The notes under the pieces: model-generated | Seen by the model: only the letters and a program-made list of their open reading frames with translations | The model's database searches: none | What the model was told of the DNA's origin: nothing | Shown: piece after piece, positions 1 to 14,350 of the stretch | Layout of the letters: every line of letters begins with the position of its first letter | Position numbering within the stretch: the first letter of the stretch is position 1 | Position numbers and translations under genes: made by a program | Source of the DNA: Aphrocallistes beatrix | Taxonomy: Eukaryota > Porifera > Hexactinellida > Sceptrulophora > Aphrocallistidae | Reading direction: 5' to 3' | Assembly: GCA_963281255.1 (NCBI GenBank) | Contig: OY725492.1 | Span: forward strand, 310,001 to 374,000 | DNA length: 64,000 nt

Positions 1-3000
1 AATGGAATCCTGAGCTCTATAGGGGCGATATAATCATATTCAACTTCCACGTTCTCTCTGTATGTGTTTCTTAGTATGGAGGTGCTGTCAATGTAGTTTG
101 TATATAAGGATGAATTTCGACTATAAAATTTAATTAAATAAAGAGTTATTGGACATATGAACTATATTTTGAGGTTATACCTTGGTTGTTGTAGGATAGA
201 TTTCCTTCTTTTCGACATGTTGAATGACGATTTCGTAGAGAATCTATTCTCCATAGGACTGGGGGTAGGGTCCGGACTGTCTACAAGTTTTGAATCAGCA
301 TACTCGTGAAAGGAATGTATGAACAGCTCATCTCTATTGAATCTTCCAGGCTTTAAACGGCTCTTAAGACTCGGATCATCCTCCTCTGCAGTAGAAATTA
401 ACTTTTTAAAAGTGGTATACAAATTGCAAATCTTTTTTTAGCTGAGTATATGGAATTCATTCAGGATACCTCGATATAAATAACCATTTAGTACTTTTTT
501 AGGTCATTTTATGACAAAATTCTGATTAAAAAAAAGTCAAAATTAGTGGTAATATCAAGAGTTTGGAGTATATAGAATAGTATTTTCTTACGAATATATT
601 CTGGATCATCAAATGATCTGGTAGGAGAGATATGTAAGTAGGAATCAGGATTCAGAGGTTTGTTTGGAGTCGGGTTTCCGGAAGGTTTGGAACGGGGGCT
701 GGGTTTAGGAGCTTGAGGGTCCCTAGGGGACGGCTGGGGGATCTTATTAGGTCGAGTGGGTCCAGATTTATGTGCTGTACTTTTAATTCCTTGTTTAGTG
801 TTGACATAGTTGACTTGTATGTACTTATCGTTCTTCTGGCGTTGTAAGACCTATAAAAGGAGAATTTCATCAGATTGTAAAAATGATTTTGAATAATGGA
901 TATTTAGTTGATATAAACTAAGTACAGTCGACTCCGCTTAATAGGGCCACTGTTTAATCGGGTCAGCCGCTTAATCGGGCCACTTTTGGCAGGACCGGAA
1001 TAGCTCTCACACATAGAAGCTAATACAAAATATTTTCGGTTAATAGGGTCCTCCGCTTAATCGGGGCAAAATGTCTTCTGACCGATGTGGCCCTATTAAG
1101 CGGAGTCGACTGTATTATACTTTCAAACTTTACACATAATTTAGGTGGAAACAATAACCCAAGTGACCGGTCCAGAGGTTTGGTGTTTTTTGGTTGGGTT
1201 CGTTAGAAATTTGGGATGATTTGAGGATTTCGCTGTGGAAAGGAATTTAAAAGTTAGAATTGTAAAAAGTAAAAAGTACAGTCGAAACCGGTTTTTCTTA
1301 CTATTTTTTACAGGTTCAAACAATAAGAAAAAACCGATGGAAATTAATATAGATTTGGATTTTTTTACACAAGAAATATTCTGAAATAGGGTATAGTGAA
1401 AATAGTTCGTAAAAAAACGGAAATAGTTCGACTTTCCAAAAAAGGAAATAGTTCGCAAAAAAACACACCATTAATCCTAATGATAAAAAGTCGAACTATT
1501 TCCTAAATCCGCAATTCGAACTACGTATTTCCTTTTCGAAAAGTCGAACCATTTCCGCATTACCCTGAAATAGTAAGAAAAAACCGATAAGTAAGGATAA
1601 ACCGGAGTGAGAAAAAACCGGTTTCGACTGTATTTAGAAATTGAAGGTGCCTGTGTTAGTATTGCATAGAGACAGCATCAAAGGGATTGTCACGAGGTAG
1701 TGTTTATGACGTCCACTATTCGATCATTATCCTACCTCTCCAGTGGTGACGTAACCGTCCAAATCAAGACTCCGGCTCCTCACTACAGCAGACATGGCAG
1801 CATCGTAAGTGACGTAATCGGAATCGATTGGATTATAGAGCAGCTTGGCGTTACTCGTAGCTTTCTTGGAGTATCTGCTGATGCGTTTCAGAATGTTGTC
1901 ATAGGTTGTGTAGTCTGATGTTTCAATTGAGGCAGGTAGTGATGTCTCCATCAAAAAACTAAATATAATTTAATTAAAAAAATTGATATTTTCAAGTTAT
2001 TGCTGGGGGGTATTACCTTTTAGGATCGAGGCCTCTTGGGAGGGAATTGAAATCATAATAATTCGATTCATCATCGCTTAAATCTGAATCATCGATCAAG
2101 TCAAGGCCTTTTCCATTCCCGTATAATTTGTTATTCTTTGAGAATTCAGAAGTGAAATCTTGAGATCGTTGTAAGGAATAGAGAGGCACAGAGGTGACGT
2201 AGGCCATACTATCGACATAAGGTAAAGTGAAGTTAAATGAAGGTTCACGAGACAATTTGGTGTTATCATCCGTAGGGTGTGATTTTTTAGAGGAGAGTGC
2301 TTGGGTTGGAGGTGAATTCTTCAACTTATTACCAAACTCAGGCTTGGGTTTCTTCTGTCCAGGAGAATGAATGGAACTTTGATCTTTCTTATTCGCAGAC
2401 ATCCTTCCTTCTAGATTGGGTCTGTCTGGCAATTTCGGAGCAGTTTTATGTTTAGCCGCATTCGTAACTGGGCTATTCTGCATCCTAGAGGGGAGTGTCT
2501 TGGGCTTATTTGAGTTCAGGAGGGCAGAGAGTGGGAGCGGTTCAGGGGGTCGATTATTGGAACTTAAATGCTCGTTGACTTTGGGTTTATTCTCTGTTGG
2601 AGATATAAAAGTTAAATAATCTGTATCTGATCCTATTATTTCCGTTTTAGCTTGATCATCTAATTCCTCGTAGATGTTCTCCTCATAAGAAGGAGGAGGC
2701 AAATTGACATTACCTGAATTACTACTTGGTGCTGGTGTTTTGGGAGTGACAATAACTTTTCGGTTATTCAATAGATTCATTGATGAAGATTTATTTTTTG
2801 AGAGATTGGATGTTTGAAGTGAATCAATAGGGATTTTTGAAATTTTGAGTGGAGAGGTAGTGATGTCATCAAGATTTTCTACTGACTTTGACCGGTGAAT
2901 GCCATCAGTGCAAGGTATGTTTGGGAAATGTTTTGGCGCAGTTTTTGAAGATCCGAAAGGAACTGTTTTCGCATCTAAGCTAAGTCTCGGAATTTTGGGT

Positions 3001-3321
3001 TTAGGGTCTTTTATCTTTGGATTCAACTTATGTTTTAACTCTTTTGTGAGTTGTGAGTTGTGCCCATTTACGAACGGATCACTCTATAAAAAAATATAAA
3101 TAAATTTCATTTTTGATAAAACGACAGTGTTTTTCTCTTACCTGTTTGCGGTATTCCTTTTCAAGAGTTTTGGAATTAGAGTTTAGTGCATTGGCTCTGG
3201 GGCGAATAATTTCATGCTGCGGGTATTCATAGGTTGGGTCGGAGGGTTTGTAAGATGGAGGGTCTGTTATAGCTCGATACTCACGAACGGTGATGTAAGA
3301 ATAATCTTCAGATGAACTCAT
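1..3321 (-). CDS. Tyrosine-motif-rich scaffold/adaptor protein, 3' end beyond window
   Basis: Six exons join in frame: 3321-3142, 3083-2017, 1958-1736, 850-592, 385-181 and 120 to the left edge, about 684 residues so far. I see no folded domain. The protein is polar and proline-rich, studded with short tyrosine motifs (SYITV, NIYEELDD, DYLTF, AYVTS, DYTTYDNI, DYVTYDA, KYIQVNYVNT, SYLHI, YTNYIDS, EYDYIAP) and several PxxP stretches. YDNI, YVNT and YTNY fit the pYxN consensus for Grb2-type SH2 domains, and PPPSY fits WW or SH3 ligands. This is the build of docking proteins such as GAB, DOK or SLP-76, but no PH or PTB domain is present, so the resemblance is functional only. The ATG at 3321 opens the reading frame and follows a TAG by 11 nt. 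Intron 4 (851-1735) has taken up several transposons. Splice phases are consistent at all five junctions. Confidence 0.75.
923..1114. mobile_element. Pogo-like MITE, CAGTCGACTCCGCTTAATAG family
   Basis: 192 bp including TA borders; the ends CAGTCGACTCCGCTTAATAG are perfect inverted repeats. An inner half-repeat (CCGCTTAATCGGGCCAC) follows the left end. The same family is at 38656-38847 and, internally deleted, at 46699-46778. In intron 4 of the scaffold gene. Confidence 0.9.
1277..1632. mobile_element. Pogo-like MITE (CAGTCGAAACCGG) with a second element nested inside
   Basis: The outer ends TACAGTCGAAACCGGTTTTT and AAAAACCGGTTTCGACTGTA are inverted with TA borders. At ~1385-1566 the interior is interrupted by a copy of the AATAGTTCGAC family. 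AAGAAAAAACCGATGG/AAC words around the break match each other. Confidence 0.75.
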
Positions 3322-4527
3322 TAATTTTATAGCTAGATTATTCCATGAAATTATACGTAATAAATAATGTAACTGGGTATGAAATGGTTTTGAACGAGTT
3401 GAGGACAAAATTTCCTACTTATCTCAAACAGATTTCTTGGAATTGATCATATTATAGAGCTATCATAGACAAAGGAGACTATAGATAGATATCAATATCA
3501 GCTGATGCGTTGGTGGGAAATTACCCACAATTTCCAAGTGAATCAAAAAGATAGTGATATCACGGAATATTTATTCACTGCTGCTCTCAGTGTTGAGCAA
3601 GAGAATACTATTCAAATAACTCTGTTTATTATCTTTAAAACCTAAACTAAAGTTAGCACGTGAGAGATAAAGGTTATCATTATCTGACAGATATATGATT
3701 AATCACACTTCGGTTCAATATCCTTTGAATTTCAGAATAATTCCATTATTAATTGATCTCAAACCAATGAATGAGCCAGCTAGATTTAGAAGATTGTGCA
3801 AAAACCACTTGAATTCATTCCAAACAGACATCTATACGGCAAAACTGGTTTGATTTCAAAAAATTTCTCTATATATTGTAGAGCTACTCAAAATGATACC
3901 TGATTCTATTAAGCATACTTCAAGAGGTTCTAGTTGTATATTATATACGAATTAGATATATACAACTGTTTATGCAGCTCCAACAGATAGATACCTTATT
4001 ACAAATTTCTATTTGTAGAAAAGGGAATGTAAGAAGCTGACTTTGAACTTAGTTCATCAAAGGTTTACTGATTAAGAAGTGTATGTATGTATTAGGTATT
4101 CTTAATAAAAGTACAAGAAAGCTACATATAGAAATCTGAGCGTTTGTGAGCATGGCACTCGTGTGCATATCACATGTCCTGGAGTGGTATTGCCATAGGA
4201 AGTGTTGTAATAAAGAATTAAATGCCAGCTTGTTGTCCAGTCAACAATTGCAAAAATGCTCAAATTTACACGGCAAAAATATCCCATTTAATATGAACGA
4301 ATTTCCAATTTATTATGCACTGCATACAAAAATAAGATTACGTTAGTTGACGTAGACAATGCACTAGAATAAATTTTATGCAATTTTTTCACATGAATAA
4401 AATGATATTAACCTGTCTGGTCAGATAACTAAATTAATTAAGACATGACGATAGTTGAGTATAACAAAAATATAATTATTTATGTGACGACTAATGACTA
4501 AGAAAATATTCGAAAGAAATGATTGCC
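3322..4527. other. Intergenic, no gene seen
   Basis: About 1.2 kb of AT-rich sequence between the scaffold start and the end of the next minus-strand gene. It has only short unsupported reading frames and no repeat that I matched elsewhere in the window. The promoter or trans-splice region of the scaffold gene should lie here. Confidence 0.5.
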
Positions 4528-5328
4528 TCATTTCTTCACTTTGGCATTTGAACTCTCGAGTGCCAATAAATCAATCGAGTGTTCCAGTTTCAAGCGCTTA
4601 GAATCCAACTCACAGGCCAGTTTCCCACTAACACTCTCTCGTAAATACTTGGCCGCGTCATCTGTAATGTTGTCAATGTCATCCTTACTCACGCCTGTTA
4701 AATCATCCGGGATTCTCTCAGCTAAGTTCAAAACTTGCTCATTTGAATTTATCTCATTTAGTGTTGATTCAATTTTCTCGAACTTTTGGCTGTATGCAAG
4801 GTCTAATTCTTTACTTTTTTGTTGCATTTCAAATTCTTTCTCTGATACCCCACTTGCTTGTTTACAGAGCTGATCGTCAGGAGCTTCGATCAAAAACTCT
4901 TCTTTTGTCAAATCCAACTCACGTTCATTCTCTATCACCCATTGATAGAGATGAAAATGCTGATAGACGTTGGTAAAAAAATCAGTCAGTATTCCAGTGA
5001 ACTTTTCATTTTGCTGATGCAAATTGGAGAATAGTTCTGAAAAACGCTTGAAACTATCCTCTTTCAATTCATCTTGCACATAAGCACCCTTTCCATCAAT
5101 AAACACGCTTAAGATGAGTCGAAAGCAAATTTCCATTTGTGGTTCACAAAGTCCATAAAATTTACCGAAATTTAACGCTCTGTTATGCAAAAAAATTAGT
5201 ATGGAATTAAGTCGCTTTGATGACGCATCAGTTAGCAGAGCCAAGTCTCGGGTTGCTTCTTGTGTTGTAATATACGTGTATAGAGATGTGATTGGGAAAA
5301 TGGACGAATAACTATCCTTTTTAGCCAT
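4528..5328 (-). CDS. CFAP119 (CCDC189)-like protein, tentative
   Basis: A single-exon reading frame of 266 residues opens at a genuine ATG. The N-terminal ~140 residues are helical, with a segment around residues 108-140 (FFTNVYQHFHLYQWVIENERELDLT) whose pattern of aromatic and leucine positions recalls the '[20 protein letters not shown]'-type segment I associate with CFAP119/CCDC189, a sperm-flagellum and cilium protein. The rest, from about residue 150, is charged coiled coil rich in Glu and Lys. The family call is from memory of one short segment and could be wrong; a generic helical coiled-coil protein is the alternative. Other cilium genes in the window (BBS9, DNAAF3) make it plausible but are not evidence of function. 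The gene is 290 bp downstream of the PH-domain gene on the same strand. Confidence 0.4.
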   Translation of the reverse strand: MAKKDSYSSIFPITSLYTYITTQEATRDLALLTDASSKRLNSILIFLHNRALNFGKFYGLCEPQMEICFRLILSVFIDGKGAYVQDELKEDSFKRFSELFSNLHQQNEKFTGILTDFFTNVYQHFHLYQWVIENERELDLTKEEFLIEAPDDQLCKQASGVSEKEFEMQQKSKELDLAYSQKFEKIESTLNEINSNEQVLNLAERIPDDLTGVSKDDIDNITDDAAKYLRESVSGKLACELDSKRLKLEHSIDLLALESSNAKVKK

Positions 5329-5618
5329 TCATTAAAAACATGAAGATACCTTGGATATGTGATTAGTACAGCCATATTAGAAAGGATGGAAAGAGAGATA
5401 TTCTCTGTGACATTAAGCACAACTATACAGAACTTAATTTATGAATAAGTTGAAAAGTTGAATTCTGAAAGTTCGAATTGTGGTCAATAATTGATAAGCA
5501 ATCTTTTAAAACAATCCAAACTCTTGACTAATCAAAGTTCTTATAAATGAAACAAAACAAATTGCACTACAGATAACAAGGAATATGAACGAACGTAGTT
5601 AGAGTTAACACTGTATTT

Positions 5619-7670
5619 TTACAGTTGATTTAGTAGATAAGTATTCTCATACTGACCCCGCTTCATTTTGGAAGTGCTCCTCTCGGGCGCTTTAGGAATG
5701 CGTCTTTGTGGGATCTTGGGCAAGTCAGGATCTTCCAGAAGTTCGGGCTCTGATTGATAACAAGGAAGAGGAGTGATTGCTTTCCGGCGTGGGGCAGGAA
5801 TGGGTCTATCTAAGGTTGGTGTTTGCACCCTCGGTTCTGGGACAGGTTTCGGGGATAAAGTGCCTACCGTATTAATATACTCATTGATAGACTGGCTTTT
5901 CGTCATACCGTGCAATTCTGCTACATTGAGAGGAGGGATATCGCTTGTATGCCTCAATGATTTAGAGATATTGGTTATAACGTAGGGTGCTGAGCTAGGG
6001 GACTGATTTGACATTGATGCATATTCATCTTCGCAAGACGAGTCACTATCCCTCCCGTTTGAGACAACATCACTCTGTTCAGGAATTGACGCTTCAAATT
6101 CTCTCGACTCAGCCTTTGGGAAGAAAGCGAATGTATTTTGACCGGGATGTGGTGAGATAGTTAGATCCATGCAATCACTCATCGTGCTAGCCTTTGATAC
6201 TACCGAAACACGTGAAAGCGGAGATGATAAATCGGGACCGGGGGATACCCTTGTAAAGGATGAGGACCTAGGCAATTTTTTAGAATACTCGATCTGGAAA
6301 TGTTTCGTGAAATCGTCCGAATGCCTTTTATTGAAAATGAGTTGTTTTCCATTTAGAGTATTGACCTTGCTGCCTTCATTTGTAGAATATGACCTTACTT
6401 TCGTTAGTCCATGGTCTCCACTTCCAATGTCCTGGACGAATTTCAACGGTTTCTCGAGGACTAACGGTTTCGTCGCGCCCTTCATAACATCGAGTACATT
6501 CTGGATGCTGGTGACCCAGATATGCCGAATCCTTTGATCATCAGCTCGTAACAGATATTTCCTCCTGTTATCACTACACACAACAGCCAATTGAAAGAAG
6601 CCTAACTTATCCTCTGCAAAAACCTCAGTCACAGAGCTTTTAGGACCAAGTTGGATGAAACCTTTCCGCTCTAAATTTCCATCATATTTCCGCTTAAAAT
6701 ATTCTATTTTATCTACATACAAGTACATGATTCTCGGGAGCCAGCGACCCTTCTTGGGACCCACTTTCTCTAGATGTCCTTTCTTAATCACTCCGAATAC
6801 AATACAGTCCCAAGCGTCGGTAATTAGAGATTTATAGATGTGTTGAGGAACTCCGCTCAGAAATAGGCGATATATCTGTTTAGTAAATTCAGGGAAGTCG
6901 AGTAAGCTTTCTTTTGAAACTGTTTCGTACCATTCAGTTAAATTTTGAACCTCTTTGACCAGTTTAAACCCGGACTCAGAAATCCACCAGGTTAAAAATT
7001 GGTTCACAAGAAATGGGGTGACTTTGCATATCACATTATGGTCAAGATGGGTAAATATCTCGAAAAGTTTCTGAAGATCTTCATCTTCTAATTGGGTTAC
7101 AAGTGTATTCGCACTTAAACGAAAGAAAACTTCTCTATAATAGGTCTTCCAACACAGATTCACTACGTCAGGATCCGTTTTAGACTTAAAATCGTACATT
7201 TCCGTTAAATGATCCGCAAACTCAATAAACCTCATTGACTTGTTGTAGAAACGTTGCACAAAGTTTTCATTCAACCAAGAGATTTCATATCCTTTCTTCT
7301 TTTTCTGTTTAGGAATGGGGTTGAAAATGAGATAGACATCATGGAGAAAATGTTCTAATCGTGTTAACTGGCATTTAAAATGGTCAAAAGAACATTGAAG
7401 GTAAACTTCATTTGTATTATTCTCCTGGAAGAGAAGGAAAATGTTACGGAAAAGCGAAGTTTGAGCTCGAGTATTGTATATCACGGTGACAGGAGGAATT
7501 ACGGCGTATGTATTATTTCTGACCATAAAATTCTCATCTTTAGCTAGAGTTGGGTTCTCTTCAAACATTTTCTCTAGCTGTTTCGACGTTTCATTCTTTG
7601 AAGTTTGATCTGTGTCGAGTTCAAATATTTTGGATGGGAACCGTTGATAACCAAAAACTTTCGATGCCAT
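5619..7670 (-). CDS. PH-domain protein with proline-rich tail
   Basis: One uninterrupted 683-residue frame. Residues ~1-290 form a helical region of unknown family. A pleckstrin-homology domain follows at about 294-395: it opens with VIKKGHLEKVG, has the alternating strand pattern around WLPRIMYLYVDKIEYFK, and closes with a helix bearing the hallmark tryptophan (RHIWVTSIQNVLD). The tail (400-683) is Ser/Pro-rich with PxxP clusters (PKPVPEPR, RPIPAPRRK) suited to SH3 partners, and ends with YENTY, a pYxN motif. PH domains commonly bind phosphoinositides, so a membrane-recruited adaptor is the natural reading, but the N-terminal region may hold the main activity. The ATG lies in AAATGGC with no AG acceptor close by, unlike most genes here. 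Confidence 0.7.
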   Translation of the reverse strand: MASKVFGYQRFPSKIFELDTDQTSKNETSKQLEKMFEENPTLAKDENFMVRNNTYAVIPPVTVIYNTRAQTSLFRNIFLLFQENNTNEVYLQCSFDHFKCQLTRLEHFLHDVYLIFNPIPKQKKKKGYEISWLNENFVQRFYNKSMRFIEFADHLTEMYDFKSKTDPDVVNLCWKTYYREVFFRLSANTLVTQLEDEDLQKLFEIFTHLDHNVICKVTPFLVNQFLTWWISESGFKLVKEVQNLTEWYETVSKESLLDFPEFTKQIYRLFLSGVPQHIYKSLITDAWDCIVFGVIKKGHLEKVGPKKGRWLPRIMYLYVDKIEYFKRKYDGNLERKGFIQLGPKSSVTEVFAEDKLGFFQLAVVCSDNRRKYLLRADDQRIRHIWVTSIQNVLDVMKGATKPLVLEKPLKFVQDIGSGDHGLTKVRSYSTNEGSKVNTLNGKQLIFNKRHSDDFTKHFQIEYSKKLPRSSSFTRVSPGPDLSSPLSRVSVVSKASTMSDCMDLTISPHPGQNTFAFFPKAESREFEASIPEQSDVVSNGRDSDSSCEDEYASMSNQSPSSAPYVITNISKSLRHTSDIPPLNVAELHGMTKSQSINEYINTVGTLSPKPVPEPRVQTPTLDRPIPAPRRKAITPLPCYQSEPELLEDPDLPKIPQRRIPKAPERSTSKMKRGQYENTYLLNQL

Positions 7671-8263
7671 TTGAAATTTAAGATTTGTACATATTAAAAG
7701 ATATTGTCATATTTATACATAATTTTAAAACATTAATGAGAAATATTTCCCTTCTAATCAGCATTGTATGCTCACAATCAAATCAGTTCTCATAAATTTG
7801 AATCTCTAGATAGTCAGTGTATGATGTTACAGCCTATTATTAAACTATCCGGATTATTAATAGTGGATAGTATTTCCATATTAGTTCGTATTTCAGAATA
7901 ATGCTCTGAGTGTATTATTTCATAGACTTGTGATATAATATTGTGTAAGGTGTGGGTAATTAAACAACTTTGTTATATAATATTTTTTGCAACAATAGCC
8001 GGAATACGTAAAATAAAGTGAGCTGAAATTGCACAAGGAAAGTCGGTGCATCAGTTTCAAAGTGTTTACTCATGAAAACATATATTAGAGCAAAATCTAC
8101 CAAATCACAATATACACATACTAAATAAATTCATCATTAATATGTTTAAGTGTAATAGTTCAACTTCATAAGACCCAAAAACAGTATTAAAAGCTGAAAT
8201 CTGTTGGAATGTTACCTGCACACATGCCAATAACCACAACATACCGTTTAGTTTCATCATCTG
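7671..8263. other. Intergenic, no gene seen
   Basis: About 590 bp between the PH-domain start and the stop of the kinase gene. AT-rich, with no reading frame or repeat that I could support. Confidence 0.5.
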
Positions 8264-12976
<4,713 letters not shown>

Positions 12977-13185
12977 CACTAACAACTATATTATTACAAT
13001 AAAATTCAATAGTTTAAAAGTGATCGAGTAATAAATAGTGCATACATCTAATTAACGAAAGCGAAAGTTTAAGCTGCTAATTACATGTATATTATATCTG
13101 CATAAGTAGGCAAAATAATGTCCATAAGCCTATGTAGTAGGCGTCTATGCAATCTCGATTCTTTTTTTTTTCATGCAAAAGGCAA

Positions 13186-13839
13186 TTATTTGGATTGGTG
13201 CGGGGCAGATGGTTGGACCGGTTCGTTTTGTGAAGGATCCGCTTTAGAGTAGGGAGGTGGCGGTCCGGATGTTTGAGGAGGATATGGGGTAGTGTTAGGT
13301 GGGTATGGAAAAGTATTTGGTGGATATTGAGAGGTAGTAGATGGATATGGAGTAGTGTTAGATGAATATGGAGTTGAATTAGGTGGATATGGAGAGGTAG
13401 TAGGTGGATATGGAGAGGTAGTAGATGGATATGGAGAGGTAGTAGGTGGATATGGAGAGGTAGTAGGTGGATATGCAGTTGAATTAGGTGGATACGAAGT
13501 AGTGCTAGGTGGGTATGGGGCAGTGTTAGATGGATAAAGGTTCGCCTGAGGCATTCTTGGATTCGAAACTGTATTCGGCTGACCGGGAGGAGGGTAGGAA
13601 TACTGAGGACTAGACATCGGGTATCCAGGTCCAGCCGTCGCTACGTAACTCTGTCCTGGCCCCTGAGGGACGTCAGAAATGGGTAGAATTACGGCTGGAG
13701 CTAAACCTCCATGACCGAAACCGTAAGCAGGAACAACCGCAACTCCACCGGATGTGCCGGACCCGGTCCCCCCTATAGTGTATTCTTGTCCCGGGAGAGA
13801 TGCTTGCCCCGGGTAGCTCTGCTGACTGGCATTACCCAT
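13186..13839 (-). CDS. Pro/Tyr-rich low-complexity protein with PPPY motif
   Basis: A 217-residue single-exon frame starting MGNASQQ and 4 nt after a TAG acceptor. Residues 1-95 are Gly/Pro/Gln-rich; residues ~100-190 are tandem seven-residue repeats of the type YPPTTSP; the end holds PPPPYSKAD, a PPxY ligand for WW domains such as those of NEDD4-type E3 ligases. A glycine at position 2 would allow N-myristoylation but position 6 is Gln, so the consensus is not met. The composition resembles the tail of the neighbouring copine, whose stop is ~510 bp upstream on the same strand, so it could be a detached or related tail. I recognise no folded domain. It could also be part of a longer spliced gene. 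Confidence 0.55.
   Translation of the reverse strand: MGNASQQSYPGQASLPGQEYTIGGTGSGTSGGVAVVPAYGFGHGGLAPAVILPISDVPQGPGQSYVATAGPGYPMSSPQYSYPPPGQPNTVSNPRMPQANLYPSNTAPYPPSTTSYPPNSTAYPPTTSPYPPTTSPYPSTTSPYPPTTSPYPPNSTPYSSNTTPYPSTTSQYPPNTFPYPPNTTPYPPQTSGPPPPYSKADPSQNEPVQPSAPHQSK
13290..13540 (-). repeat. 21-bp coding tandem repeat (YPPTTSP)
   Basis: About ten degenerate copies of a 21-bp unit, each encoding YPPTTSP or a variant (YPPNSTA, YPPSTTS, YPSNTAP), inside the PPPY protein. The third bases vary little between copies, pointing to recent expansion. Confidence 0.8.
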
Positions 13840-14350
13840 TAGTCTAGATTTAGTAGAGTCAATGCTTCACATTTTATTTGTTTCAGTGTGTTATAATAAT
13901 TATAAAGGTAATTTCCACCCAAAGAAAAATATCCCTCAAAACACATTGTGAAACACTACTGGGTTGAATTATAGAAAAAGATGTACTAAACCTGAGCAAT
14001 TGTCCATTTGGTCACAAGCATGAATTCGCATATTGAAATATTTAACAAATTCACACATGCTCTAAAACAGAATTACTTGCTATCCAGATAATTAGCAACG
14101 TGCCACATTCCATTCACATGGAATCGGTGAAAAAAACATATTAGAAACAAATTCAATCGATATGACATGCCTACATAAACAATTATAAGAAACCTAATCT
14201 CAACACATTAAGACGGTTTTCCGACTAAGTAGAATGAAGAGCTACAAAGACAACACAGATAAAGCTTCTCCCGAATAGTTACATTCTAGAAAATAATCTA
14301 AATAATAAATTCACATTCTTCAAAATGAAACTGGCTGGGGTTCAAGAGTC

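Noticed and set aside
7300..7670. Viral or endogenous-retroviral genes
   Set aside because: I saw no reverse transcriptase, integrase, capsid or polymerase motif anywhere in the window.
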